Numbered from the stretch's first letter, positions 8,767-17,492 are shown. The stretch is DNA of 64,000 bases from JAXHMB01 sp034521755 (GCA_034521755.1 JAXHMB010000004.1:496001-560000); one strand, 5' to 3'. Numbers and translations are program-made. Notes: generated by a model not told the origin, from the letters alone.

Positions 8767-9717
8767 TCATCTTTGCTCATCCCTTTTATCAAAATCAGAT
8801 CCTGAAGAGAGAAAGATTTGGTGCGGTGTTTTGAGCGATGCTGTTCGACTCACATACCACAAGCACAAACCGAGAATGAGGGCCAGCCCCAGCAAGCCCA
8901 ACAGCCCGCCCTCGGGCCCAAAAGCACCTCCGGTAATGTATTCGGCGCCTTGGTTTTGTGCCTGAATTAATGAACCCCGAAAAGGGGTACCGCTTACTGC
9001 AAAACCAAAGATACCGCCCTGTACTACATTCCATGAAAAGTGGAGCCCTATAGAAAGAGCCAGCCGGCCGGTATAGATATAGGGAACAGCCAGTACAGCA
9101 CCTCCGATAGCAATATTTACGGTAGACATTAGAGAGGCATTAGCATTACCGGCATGCATTAAAGCAAAAGCAATAGAGCTGAGTCCCACCGCAAGCAGAC
9201 AGGGATAGAGAGGGCGCTTTTTTAGAAACTGAAATCCTTCTGCCAGATTCAATATTTGATAACCTCGAAAAAGGAGTTCTTCATAAAAACCAATAATTGC
9301 CATCGCCATGAAGTAGGTAATTAGCCATAGCCCATAAGGAATAGACGAGCTGCGTTCCCAGCCATAGCCCGTAACGGTTAGCCAGTCGGCCGACCACGCA
9401 ACCAGGAATATGGCACCCATTGCAGAAGTACCAAAGAGAATACCAAGGCCAAGCTCCTTCTTCCAGGTGGAATCCCATCCCAGCCCGTAATCGAGGATAG
9501 GCCGGTGATCTAAAATGATAGCGGCAACCCATACACTGGCCAATCCGGCAATACCCATGGAAAGAGCGTTATAAAGCTTGAGGTCCTGGGTAATCATCGA
9601 CTCATTGGCAATGAGCATGGAAACCATAAAAACCCAGAAAAGAATGAGCTGAAGCGCTATGCGCCAGCCCGCACGGATCCTTTTGTCTGAGTCATTAACA
9701 AAAATATTCATGTTCAA
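8767..9717 (-). CDS. CPBP family intramembrane glutamic endopeptidase
   Basis: The 316-residue membrane protein has about eight hydrophobic segments and the three CPBP/Abi (CAAX protease Rce1-like) motifs: FYEELLFRGYQ (paired Glu and Arg), FALMHAGN (His) and LHFSWNVVQG (His and Asn). The family cleaves peptide bonds inside the membrane. In bacteria members are linked to processing or immunity against small peptides, but nothing here tells the substrate. It lies 83 bases upstream of the degenerate helicase start on the same strand, and is divergent from the HMCES-like gene. Confidence 0.88.
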   Translation of the reverse strand: MNMNIFVNDSDKRIRAGWRIALQLILFWVFMVSMLIANESMITQDLKLYNALSMGIAGLASVWVAAIILDHRPILDYGLGWDSTWKKELGLGILFGTSAMGAIFLVAWSADWLTVTGYGWERSSSIPYGLWLITYFMAMAIIGFYEELLFRGYQILNLAEGFQFLKKRPLYPCLLAVGLSSIAFALMHAGNANASLMSTVNIAIGGAVLAVPYIYTGRLALSIGLHFSWNVVQGGIFGFAVSGTPFRGSLIQAQNQGAEYITGGAFGPEGGLLGLLGLALILGLCLWYVSRTASLKTPHQIFLSSGSDFDKRDEQR

Positions 9718-9805
9718 GAAACATTGTGTTCAAATTAGCAGTTGCATTACTTAAAGCTGAACACTAACGTAATGCACGAAAAGCAAAAGAAAAATTATTT
9801 TTGGC

Positions 9806-10480
9806 ATGAGTGATCGATTTGTACTGGACAGTAACAAGGATGAAATAGAACAGGTATTCGGAGTCACTTCTCAGCGGGATGACTTCTTTGATCCGCAGTA
9901 TAATATTTCACCGGGCAGCCTGGTACCGGCCGTCTTTACCGAAAACGAAAAGCGTAACATTCTAAAGTTTTATTGGGGGTTGATTTCCGAAGGAGCAGAC
10001 TCCGAGCAGGAGGGGAAATCCCATTTCGAATATCCTGTGGAAGAACTGGGCGAAGACGACTGGGTGGATGCCTGTTTTGAGCAGCGCCGATGCCTGATTC
10101 CCGCCAGTGGTTTTTACAAGTGGAAGACCTCCAAGAAAAAGAATACGCCGTTCTATATTCGCCTGCTTGATAACAAGGTAATGGCTTTTGCCGGGCTGTA
10201 TTCGGTATGGAAGGCCGAAAGTGGTCGGGAGATGTATTCTTGTACCATGCTTACCACCGAAGCCAATGTGTTAGTGCAGCCGGTAGATGAGCGCATGCCG
10301 GTCATCATACGCTGCGAAAATTATGCTAAGTGGCTGGGTGAAGAAAGTGTAGACGCCAACGAGATTAAGGCGATGATGCAACCCTATCAGCTTACAGAGA
10401 TGGCGGTAAATCGTGTCTCGGAAGAGGTTAATGATATCAATGCCAGCGGCCCGGAGCTTATTCAGCCTATTCCTAAATAG
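9806..10480 (+). CDS. SOS response-associated peptidase (YedK/HMCES) homologue lacking catalytic residues
   Basis: The 224-residue protein keeps the SRAP fold pattern: YNISPGSLVPAV, FYWGLIS, RRCLIPASGFYKWK, FYIRLLDNKVMAFAGLYSVW, SCTMLTTEAN and ERMPVII. SRAP proteins crosslink to abasic sites in single-stranded DNA using Cys2 after Met removal. Here the start is MSDRF, so Cys2 is Ser2. The Asn-Ala-Arg-Glu region is replaced by SHFEYPVEE, the Glu equivalent to E105 of E. coli YedK is Lys105, and the His of the HxRMP motif is Asp161. All four known active-site positions are thus changed. No alternative in-frame start with Cys was found. A DNA-binding or regulatory role is possible but not shown. 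Confidence 0.82.
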   Translation: MSDRFVLDSNKDEIEQVFGVTSQRDDFFDPQYNISPGSLVPAVFTENEKRNILKFYWGLISEGADSEQEGKSHFEYPVEELGEDDWVDACFEQRRCLIPASGFYKWKTSKKKNTPFYIRLLDNKVMAFAGLYSVWKAESGREMYSCTMLTTEANVLVQPVDERMPVIIRCENYAKWLGEESVDANEIKAMMQPYQLTEMAVNRVSEEVNDINASGPELIQPIPK

Positions 10481-10489
10481 TATTTCTGA

Positions 10490-10607
10490 CGTTTCGACTA
10501 CATTCGTCCGGCTTGGGTCGGACTCTCTGCGCTCAACGTGACATAAAGAAAATATGGTTTGGCGTCAGGCTGAGCGCAATCCGCCTGAGGCGGGTGAAGT
10601 CGAAGCC
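10490..10607. repeat. Dispersed inverted-repeat element, copy 1
   Basis: Two imperfect arms face each other. The left arm (10492-10542) begins TTCGACT and ends TGCGCTCAACGTGAC. The right arm (10564-10605), read on the other strand, begins TTCGACTTCA and ends TTGCGCTCAGCCTGAC. A 21-base spacer separates them. A second copy occurs at 17405-17492. It fills the first part of the 337-base gap after the HMCES-like gene. Confidence 0.7.
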
Positions 10608-10722
10608 AGCCTCGAAAGTCCTCTCTTGCCTGTCCCAAGTCTTCGGGGAGATGAGTGTCTGCGAATGGCGGACGGGATGCGTATAATTTTCCATTCTTTT
10701 TACTGGCACCTGTTTATTTTGG

Positions 10723-10776
10723 CTTGATCCGCCAGTAGTCGGACACGGTCCAAAACGAACCGAAAGATCAAGGCGG
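10723..10776. repeat. Intergenic inverted repeat with AAAACGAACC core
   Basis: A short palindrome CTTGATC (10723-10729) / GATCAAG (10766-10772) encloses a segment containing GGTCCAAAACGAACCGAAA. GGTCC/AAAACGAACC elements of this kind look like small non-coding repeats; no second copy was found in the window. No coding potential was seen in 10481-10817. Confidence 0.4.
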
Positions 10777-10817
10777 CGGATTTCGTATTAAAAGAATTGC
10801 ATGAGAGTAGTTTTAAC

Positions 10818-11708
10818 CTACTCTCCCTCTTTGTAAATCCGCATGGTAGGATACGCCAGCTCGATGTCATCGTGCTCCGCAAACTTGTCTAATACGTCTT
10901 CCCAGATGGCTTGGCTGACTCCCCTTCTTCGGCGCGGATTAGACAGGTGTCGAATTGTTAAGTTTATCCCACTGTCCTTTACATCAGTATAAACGATAGG
11001 CGTAAGGTGTTTGTAATAAATGAGGTAGGATTTGGTAGCGTGCCGTATCTGCCGTTCGGCTTCTTCAACAAAATTTTTAAGGTGCTTGTTGGCAATATTT
11101 TGCAGAATTTCTTTGGCTTTTTTCCAGTCACTTTCAAAGGTGAGCAGCACCGGTATTTCATTCCAGATGAATTCAAAATCACTGGTATAGTTGGCCAGAG
11201 AATCGCTGAACACTTTGTGGTTGGGTACGTGAACCACTCGGCCGGTACTTTGGTCAGCATGTACCCAATTACCTATTTCCAGCACGGTAAACTTAAATAC
11301 GCGCACGTCAATCACATCACCCTTAACATCTCCAATCTGGACGCGGTCCCCCACATCAAACGGTTTGCGCCAGACAATGAAAATCCACCCTGCAAAGTCT
11401 GATACCGGATCTTTCAGGGCAATGGCCAAACCGGCAGAGAGCAGGCCAAGGAAAGTAGCAATGGAACCGAGCCCCTCAAACCAGATGCGCCCTACAATCA
11501 GGAAGCCTAGAAAAACACTGACATAGGTCAGGTTTTTGCGCCATTTGTACTGAATTTTTTTGTCATCAATGTTGCGGTTCACAATCCTGACGGCGATAAA
11601 GCGGATCAGCCACAGTATAAAAATTGAAACCAGTGATATGACAATATTGTAGGTCAATTCCGGCGACTGGGAAATAAAATCTGAAAGTTGTTGGGAATAC
11701 TCGTTCAC
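10818..11708 (-). CDS. MscS family mechanosensitive channel
   Basis: The 296-residue protein has three hydrophobic segments in its first 110 residues and an MscS pore/beta-domain junction: IATFLGLLSAGLAIALKDPVSDFAGWIFIVWRKPFDVGDRVQIGDVKGDV. This is the Gly/Ala-rich TM3 followed by the beta domain. It opens under membrane tension to release solutes during osmotic downshock. The C-terminal cytosolic part continues to residue 290. A short gap of repeats separates it from the HMCES-like gene, and it is divergent from secG. A second, larger MscS homologue occurs at 56.8 kb. Confidence 0.9.
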   Translation of the reverse strand: MNEYSQQLSDFISQSPELTYNIVISLVSIFILWLIRFIAVRIVNRNIDDKKIQYKWRKNLTYVSVFLGFLIVGRIWFEGLGSIATFLGLLSAGLAIALKDPVSDFAGWIFIVWRKPFDVGDRVQIGDVKGDVIDVRVFKFTVLEIGNWVHADQSTGRVVHVPNHKVFSDSLANYTSDFEFIWNEIPVLLTFESDWKKAKEILQNIANKHLKNFVEEAERQIRHATKSYLIYYKHLTPIVYTDVKDSGINLTIRHLSNPRRRRGVSQAIWEDVLDKFAEHDDIELAYPTMRIYKEGE

Positions 11709-11779
11709 TATGTAAATTATTTGCTTTTAGCGGTGTTGATATGCAAAGCTAACATTAGAATTTATCTTTTGCTATCACG

Positions 11780-11810
11780 TTGTAAAAAAACCGAAAATTG
11801 GATATCTTTA
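11780..11810 (+). promoter_or_regulatory. Putative Bacteroidota-type promoter of secG
   Basis: TTG at 11780-11782, then a 20-base spacer and TATCTTTA at 11803-11810, a 7 of 8 match to the TAnnTTTG box used by Bacteroidota sigma factors. The start codon is 34 bases downstream. Confidence 0.45.
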
Positions 11811-11844
11811 CCAGTCTAAGAAATTTATTACACAAAATAGGATT

Positions 11845-12246
11845 ATGCTTTACACCATTATACTTTCAGTGATCATTGTGATCTGCGTTTTATTAACGAT
11901 CGTCGTTTTGCTACAACCCGGACAGGGTTCCGGACTATCCGGCGGTTTGGCCGGCGGAGCTATGAGTGGCGGCGGCGGAATGGGTGCGCGGCGCACAGCC
12001 GATCTTTTATCGAAATCTACAACTGTATTGGCAACTGCACTGCTGGTACTTTGCGTGCTTGCCAACTTTGCTATTGAAGGCGGCGGCGGACCTACCGAAA
12101 GTGCTGTTCAGCAAAGTGGTACCGAGCAAACAACCGGTGACTTGAATAATTCTTCTGAAACCCCATCGGCTGTTCCGCAAATTCCGCAGAATACCGAAAA
12201 TCAGGGCAGCGGTGATGACGGTTCCGGCTCTGACGGAGAGAATTAG
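11845..12246 (+). CDS. secG: Preprotein translocase subunit SecG
   Basis: The 133-residue protein has the SecG plan: an N-terminal membrane helix (residues 1-24), the conserved loop LLQPGQGSGLSGGLAGGAMSGGG, then ARRTADLLSKSTTVLATALLVLCVLANF forming the second helix. It has an unusually long Ser/Gly/Gln-rich hydrophilic tail. SecG assists SecYEG/SecA protein export in the inner membrane. It appears to be monocistronic, with a promoter just upstream and a strong terminator downstream. Confidence 0.95.
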   Translation: MLYTIILSVIIVICVLLTIVVLLQPGQGSGLSGGLAGGAMSGGGGMGARRTADLLSKSTTVLATALLVLCVLANFAIEGGGGPTESAVQQSGTEQTTGDLNNSSETPSAVPQIPQNTENQGSGDDGSGSDGEN

Positions 12247-12269
12247 TACTTAGAAAAAATATTTATAGA

Positions 12270-12307
12270 AGCCTGGTTCTGACTTATTTCAGAATCAGGC
12301 TTTTTTT
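12270..12307 (+). terminator. Rho-independent terminator of secG
   Basis: The hairpin arms GCCTGGTTCTGA (12271-12282) and TCAGAATCAGGC (12289-12300) pair with one G-T wobble and are followed by seven T residues. It lies 24 bases after the secG stop. Confidence 0.92.
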
Positions 12308-12315
12308 ATTTAATA

Positions 12316-12676
12316 GAACGCAGATGACACGGATTTGGCAGGTTTAGGCAAGAGGATATTTTAGAAATACTAAGAAGAAAATAAGTGTCATGCTGTCCGC
12401 CGGCTGCCCCTGTGGAATGCCACTGCGTGGCCCCACTTTGCGGGATTCCACGAGGGCTGGCGGATCAGCATCTTAAGCAAACAACTAATTTATGCTAGAT
12501 CCCGAAACAAGTTTGGGATGACACAGTGGTTTTGTTTTTGCTCTAGTTTATTTCCGGTGCTCTGCCCTGTAAATAAAAGTTCTCATCCCCTAGCAGAGCG
12601 ATGGATGAGAAAAGCAGGTCCGCACAGATGTAAATTATAATCAGTGGAGATTAGCCTGATCTGTGTTATCCGTGTC
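12316..12676. repeat. Nest of nested inverted repeats between secG and the SAP-nuclease gene
   Basis: Three palindromic structures fill this 574-base gene-free stretch. Outer arms are ACGCAGATGACACGGAT (12318-12334) and ATCTGTGTTATCCGTGTC (12659-12676). Inside, arms at about 12390-12420 and 12450-12475 (ATGCTG.CCGCC...TGTGGAAT and its complement) form a second hairpin. A third, GATCCCGAAAC/GTTTGGGAT, lies at 12498-12519. No coding frame or RNA gene was recognised. The remaining bases up to 12820 are AT-rich and hold nothing I can name. Confidence 0.65.
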
Positions 12677-12820
12677 CGTCCCGACTCCCCATCGGGGTTC
12701 CATTTCACTTACCGATACAGTGTCTAGCCTTTTAAAAGGAGAATTTCAATAAATCAATAATTTTGTATTAATTAAATGTGTGCTGCGGGATATAGATAAC
12801 TTTCAAATAAAGGTTAAGCC

Positions 12821-14065
12821 ATGAAGATTGAAGAGACGGTTGAGTACATGAGCAAAATGTATCTTGAGAGAATTATTAAAAGTTTCACTCAAGATTATCC
12901 AACCAATAGAGATGAAGAAGAGTATCGTGAAATTGTTAAGAAGAATAAGGATACTCTTTCTGAGGCTAAGAATATTAATGATAGGTTAGAGAGTTTTATA
13001 TCAGAGAATAACAAAGATCCCTATGCAAATAAACTTTTATATGGTTTTGTTTTAAGATCTCTCTTGTCGAAACCAAACTGTGTTAGTACAGAAGAAGAAA
13101 TTCGAGCAACAGTTACAGATAGGGAAAATGAAATAATCACTCTTTCAAAAAACTCAGAAAGTTTTAGGCATATTGATGAGGATGCAATGAGAACTTTTTC
13201 TGTGGTTCTAGAAACTGCTTTGGAGGATGAAGTAATTAGTAATGATGAACTTGCTCTAATTACTAGATTAAGAAAAAATCTATTTATTAATGAAAAGGAC
13301 CAATATTTGATACAAGCAAAGATTGGCTCTTTCCCATCAAAAGAAAAAGATGTACATAGCGCGACGCAAATTTCTAAAGGAATAGAAGATCTTCAGAAAG
13401 CAGGAATAATTTTTTACTGTAATAAGTATGATGGAGGAGATAAGATTTATGTTATACCTGATGAAGTAGTACCTGGTATAAAATCAGTACTAGGAATAGA
13501 ATTAATTGAAGACAAATATGAGTTATTGTTATTGCAAGTACAGAATAACCAGCTTAAAGCAATATTGGAAGAGCACAACTTGTATGTTTATGGAACAAAG
13601 GATGAATTAATTGAAAGAATCATTCATTCAGGGATTAAGCCAAGTGAAGCTTTGTCTTGTCTTTCAAGTTCGGGCTTAAGTGATATCTGTTCAAAAATTC
13701 CTAGTCTAAAACAAAGTGGTTTAAAAGAGGAAAAGATTAATAGGCTTATTAACTATTATTCAAGATTAGTAGTGAAAAAATTCTCAGATGATGACACTGG
13801 GCAAAAGTATTATGAGTATTTGGAGGAGCTAGCAAAAAGAGATATTGATAGTTTGCTAGGCAATAAAGTGGTTAAGGATCATGATTATTTAGATAAAGCC
13901 TTTGAAGAAGGCACGAAGTATTTATTTAGTGAGAAGCTGAATGTACCTCTTTTAGAATTTGCTGGAACAGAACATGCAGATGGTGGCGCAGTTTTTGAAA
14001 ATGATGGATCAATTCTACTTTGGGATGATGAGGGTGGCAAGAAAAACAGAGAGAACCTTCTATAG
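12821..14065 (+). CDS. TerB-like / SAP-domain protein with C-terminal nuclease-like region (frame broken near the end)
   Basis: The 414-residue frame is visibly AT-richer than its neighbours. Residues about 125-170 (TALEDEVISNDELALITRLRK) resemble a TerB/EF-hand-like helical module. Residues about 248-275 (LKAILEEHNLYVYGTKDELIERI) match a SAP DNA-binding motif. The end (HADGGAVFENDGSILLWDDEGGKK) resembles the core of PD-(D/E)xK restriction nucleases of the LLWDNKS type, but with Asp-Glu where Asn-Lys is usual. The frame then stops, and the expected continuation follows in the -1 frame at 14066-14382. It is probably a solitary restriction or defence-type nuclease acquired by transfer. Function is inference. 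It is the only gene between the repeat nest and mnmE. Confidence 0.6.
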   Translation: MKIEETVEYMSKMYLERIIKSFTQDYPTNRDEEEYREIVKKNKDTLSEAKNINDRLESFISENNKDPYANKLLYGFVLRSLLSKPNCVSTEEEIRATVTDRENEIITLSKNSESFRHIDEDAMRTFSVVLETALEDEVISNDELALITRLRKNLFINEKDQYLIQAKIGSFPSKEKDVHSATQISKGIEDLQKAGIIFYCNKYDGGDKIYVIPDEVVPGIKSVLGIELIEDKYELLLLQVQNNQLKAILEEHNLYVYGTKDELIERIIHSGIKPSEALSCLSSSGLSDICSKIPSLKQSGLKEEKINRLINYYSRLVVKKFSDDDTGQKYYEYLEELAKRDIDSLLGNKVVKDHDYLDKAFEEGTKYLFSEKLNVPLLEFAGTEHADGGAVFENDGSILLWDDEGGKKNRENLL

Positions 14066-14382
14066 AATTCCCGGACAAGCACTTCAGGCGATTTAGAGAG
14101 ATACGTGTGCAAAATGAGAGAGATAATGGAAGAAGGGTTAATAGTTTTCTAATTGTTACTGCAGAAATAGATCCTGTTGCTAAAAAGAATGCGGTTAAAC
14201 TCAAGGCTAAATCAGGGGTGGACTCTGATATATCATTAATAACTGCAGAAAACTTAAAGTTGGTGGCTGAAAATTGGAAAAAGTATTCCTCCAGAGAGAG
14301 TTTTAATCTTCAGGTTTTTAATATGACCGGAATATTAGATTGGGAAACTTTATTGGAACGCATGGATGTGTTTAAAAAGTAA
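14066..14382 (+). pseudogene. C-terminal continuation of the SAP/nuclease-like gene, out of frame
   Basis: In the frame starting near 14041 the reading is EKQREPSIEFPDKHFRRFREI, which is the natural continuation of the preceding protein (nuclease families show ...hLxxFxrYI after the core strand). It runs to a stop at 14382. Restoring one A in the AAAAA run at 14042-14046 would join both parts into one protein of about 520 residues. A GTG at 14107 could start a 91-residue product, but no independent gene is likely here. Confidence 0.65.
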
Positions 14383-14418
14383 ACTTATCTGCTTTAATCT
14401 GCGAAAATAAGTGCCTTA

Positions 14419-15798
14419 TTATTTCCCGATACAAAACCGCGAAAAGATGGAATCGAGCACGTCTTCATTGGTGATATCTCCGGTAATCGTACCCAGCTCA
14501 TTGAGGGCGGCGCGCAGGTCAATAGAAAGGAAGTCACCCGTCATGCCCTGCTCCAATCCGCGAATAGCGCTTTGTACATTCTGCTGAGCTTTTTGGAGCG
14601 CATCCCGGTGCCGCGAGGAGGTAACCAGCAGGCTGGAAGCATCATAATGTTTATTTTCAAGGGCACGCTGCTTCATCAGCTTTTTCAGTTCTTCAATTTT
14701 TTCTCCCTCCAGTGCCGATATCTTTAAATCATAGTCCAGCCGCTCATCATCCACATCCACGGCAATATCATTCTTGGTGCCAATGAGCACAAAAGGAGTG
14801 GAACCGGCTCGCTGTTGAAAACTGGCAATATCTTCTCGTTCTTCTTGTGTGGGCTTCTGTGATAAATCTTTCAGATAAACGGCCAGGTCGGCATCTTCAA
14901 ACGCTTTTTGTGATCGCTTTACGCCTTCAGCTTCAATCCTGTCATCCGTTTGACGAATACCGGCGGTATCTACCAGATTAAAGAGCAAGCCGTCGTAGCT
15001 CCAGTCGGCATCAATGGTGTCGCGGGTAGTGCCGGCAATTTCAGTGACGATAGCTCGGTCTTTGCCTACCAGCGTGTTTAACAATGTGGATTTACCGGCA
15101 TTGGGCAACCCAATGAATACGGTGCGAACCCCATGTTTTACCAGTCGCCCTGTTTCGTAGGTAGCCAGCAGGTTGTCAATTTCATTATCCAATTCCGTAA
15201 GCAGTTTTTTGAGCTCTTCTTTATTGGCAAACTCTACATCCTCTTCGCTGAAATCCAGCTCCAGCTCTATCATAGCTGTGGCGTCAATAATCTGCTGGCG
15301 AAATTCTTTGATGTGTTTGCCCAGCTGTCCTTCCAACTGTTGGTGGGCGGCGTCGAGGGCTTTGTTGCTTTTGGCATGGATGAGATCGGCTACGGCTTCT
15401 GCCTGACTTAATTCCATCTTCCCGTTCAGGAATGCACGCTGGGTGAATTCTCCAGGTTCTGCTGATCTGACCCCGAGTGCTAAAATAGTTTCCAGCACGG
15501 CTTGGGTGACCAGCACTCCGCCGTGACAGGAGATCTCTGCCGTTTCTTCACCGGTATAAGATTTTGGTGAATGGAAAAGGGTGACCAGCACTTCATCCAC
15601 TGCTTTTTCATCCTGATCAATAATATTACCAAAATGGACCGTGTGGGAATTCTGCCCGGACAGGTCGGTACCTGTGAATGCCTCGTTTACTTTAGCAATA
15701 GCGTCTTTCCCGGATACGCGGATTACAGCAATCCCACCCTCACCAATGGGTGTGGCAATTGCAGCGATAGGTTCTTTTTGGGTGATTTCTGAACTCAT
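14419..15798 (-). CDS. mnmE: tRNA uridine-5-carboxymethylaminomethyl(34) synthesis GTPase MnmE
   Basis: The 459-residue product has the full MnmE plan: N-terminal folate-binding domain (IAAIATPIGEGGIAVIRVSG), helical domain, an embedded G domain (GLPNAGKSTLLN, DTAGIR, GTKND) and the C-terminal FSRFCIGK with the conserved Cys-Ile-Gly-Lys. With MnmG it modifies U34 of tRNAs in the cytoplasm. Length is normal. It is convergent with the preceding nuclease-like gene and divergent from the M20 amidohydrolase. Confidence 0.97.
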   Translation of the reverse strand: MSSEITQKEPIAAIATPIGEGGIAVIRVSGKDAIAKVNEAFTGTDLSGQNSHTVHFGNIIDQDEKAVDEVLVTLFHSPKSYTGEETAEISCHGGVLVTQAVLETILALGVRSAEPGEFTQRAFLNGKMELSQAEAVADLIHAKSNKALDAAHQQLEGQLGKHIKEFRQQIIDATAMIELELDFSEEDVEFANKEELKKLLTELDNEIDNLLATYETGRLVKHGVRTVFIGLPNAGKSTLLNTLVGKDRAIVTEIAGTTRDTIDADWSYDGLLFNLVDTAGIRQTDDRIEAEGVKRSQKAFEDADLAVYLKDLSQKPTQEEREDIASFQQRAGSTPFVLIGTKNDIAVDVDDERLDYDLKISALEGEKIEELKKLMKQRALENKHYDASSLLVTSSRHRDALQKAQQNVQSAIRGLEQGMTGDFLSIDLRAALNELGTITGDITNEDVLDSIFSRFCIGK

Positions 15799-15908
15799 AA
15801 TAAAAGATAAAGATACAAAGATATAGCTGAAAAGCCGATCCCCGCATTTGCATTTTAGACTGCTTCCTCTCTTATTCTATATACACTTTAACCATTTAAT
15901 TTATTGTT

Positions 15909-17345
15909 ATGAGAATATTTACGCTTCTATTTGCTTTTCTGCTCGCCTCCTCCGCTGTTGCGCAGCAAAATATTACCAACGAGAACAAGAAAAAGGTGGT
16001 AGAATCTATTGAAAATCACGCTCCGGATCTGACCAACTTAAGTGATGCCATCTGGGAGCATGCTGAGATTGCTTTCAAAGAAACTAAGTCTGCCGATGCG
16101 CTGGTTTCTTTTGCTAAAGAAAATGGCTTTACCGTAAAACGGGGGATTGGAGAAATTCCAACAGCCTTTGTAGCTGAATATGGAAGCGGGAAACCCATCA
16201 TTGGAATTATGGGTGAGTTTGATGCATTGCCCGGACTTTCCCAGGAAACCGTTCCTCACAAAGAACCCTTGGTAGAAGGAGCCCCGGGACATGGCTGTGG
16301 TCATAATCTTTTTGGTGTCGCTTCCCTTGGTGCTGCGGTAACGGTCAAGGAACTTATTGAACGTGGAGAGCTGGAAGGAACTGTTCGATTTTATGGCACC
16401 CCTGCTGAAGAAAAGTTCTTCGGCAAGTTATGGATGATTCGAGCCGGAGCCTTTGATGATGTAGATGTGATGATGGACTGGCACCCCAGTGATAATACAG
16501 AAGCCGATGTGCAAAGCAGTCTGGCGCTGGTAGATTTTTTGGTAGAATTTCATGGTCAGGCTGCCCATGCAGCCGGAGACCCCTGGAATGGGCGAAGTGC
16601 CGGTGATGCTCTCGAACTTTATACCGATGGCATCAACATGTATCGGGAGCATGTGAAGCCCACCGTACGGATACACTATCATATTCAGGATGCCGGCAAG
16701 GTGGTCAATGTAGTACCTGATTATTCAAGGATTTGGGTCCGCGTACGAGACTCAAAACGTGAAGGCATGCAGAAGGTTTGGAAACGAGTAGAAGCAATGG
16801 CGGGAGGTGCTGCAACGATGGCGAATGTAGATTATGAAATTTCATTGATCTCAGGTATCCACGAAATACTGGTTAATAGAACGGGAGGAGCAGCACTGCA
16901 AAAGAATCTCGAAAGACTTGGCACCATCGATTATACCGAGGAAGAGCAGGAGTTTGCCAAGAAAATACAGAGAGCAACGGACAGCGAGCCGGTTGGTATA
17001 GACATGGAAATAAATCCGCTTGAAGAAACCCTTGAACATCCCGGCGGTGGTTCTACCGATGTGGGTGATGTCAGTTATATTGTCCCTACGATCAGGCTTG
17101 GTGCCACAACAGCGCCCAAGGGAACGCCTTGGCATTCATGGGCAGTGACGGCTGCTTCGGGTATGTCAATAGGGCACAAAGGCATGCTCTATGCTTCCAA
17201 GGCGCTGGCTATGACCATGGTTGATTTGTTTGAGAATCCGGAGTTGGTTAAAGAGGTAAAGGAAGAGTTTAAAGAAAGAAAAGGAGATTACGAGTATAAA
17301 GCGATGATTCCTCCCGGACCTCCACCGCTGAATTTTGAGCAGTGA
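15909..17345 (+). CDS. Exported M20 family amidohydrolase (AbgB-like)
   Basis: The 478-residue protein starts with a signal peptide (MRIFTLLFAFLLASSAVAQQ). The M20 metallopeptidase core has GEFDALPG, GHGCGHNLFGVASLGAA and AEEKFFGK, with HPSDN and HAAGDPW further on; AbgB, p-aminobenzoyl-glutamate hydrolase subunit B, has the same pattern. It should hydrolyse an amide bond of an N-acyl amino acid or aminobenzoyl-glutamate-like substrate outside the cytoplasm. The dimerisation domain lies at about residues 215-330. It stands alone, with its own terminator 9 bases after the stop. Confidence 0.88.
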   Translation: MRIFTLLFAFLLASSAVAQQNITNENKKKVVESIENHAPDLTNLSDAIWEHAEIAFKETKSADALVSFAKENGFTVKRGIGEIPTAFVAEYGSGKPIIGIMGEFDALPGLSQETVPHKEPLVEGAPGHGCGHNLFGVASLGAAVTVKELIERGELEGTVRFYGTPAEEKFFGKLWMIRAGAFDDVDVMMDWHPSDNTEADVQSSLALVDFLVEFHGQAAHAAGDPWNGRSAGDALELYTDGINMYREHVKPTVRIHYHIQDAGKVVNVVPDYSRIWVRVRDSKREGMQKVWKRVEAMAGGAATMANVDYEISLISGIHEILVNRTGGAALQKNLERLGTIDYTEEEQEFAKKIQRATDSEPVGIDMEINPLEETLEHPGGGSTDVGDVSYIVPTIRLGATTAPKGTPWHSWAVTAASGMSIGHKGMLYASKALAMTMVDLFENPELVKEVKEEFKERKGDYEYKAMIPPGPPPLNFEQ

Positions 17346-17351
17346 TTCAAT

Positions 17352-17384
17352 AAAAAAGGCTTCCCGATGAAGGAAGCCTTTTTT
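17352..17384 (+). terminator. Rho-independent terminator
   Basis: AAAAAAGGCTTCC (17352-17364) pairs with GGAAGCCTTTTTT (17372-17384), loop of seven bases. It immediately follows the M20 gene stop. Confidence 0.93.
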
Positions 17385-17404
17385 ATTGAAAAGCATAGGG
17401 TGAT

Positions 17405-17492
17405 ATTTCGAATTCACTCCATTTCATTATGCTGCGCTCAATATGACGTCAGTCTGAGCGCAATGAGGAGAAACGACGAATGAAGTCGAAGA
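17405..17492. repeat. Dispersed inverted-repeat element, copy 2
   Basis: Same type as 10490-10607. The left arm starts TTTCGAATTCA and ends TGCGCTCAATATGAC (17405-17448). The right arm (17448-17492) carries GTCAGTCTGAGCGCAATGA...GAATGAAGTCGAAG. It lies between the M20 terminator and the 3' end of the convergent POT gene. Confidence 0.65.
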
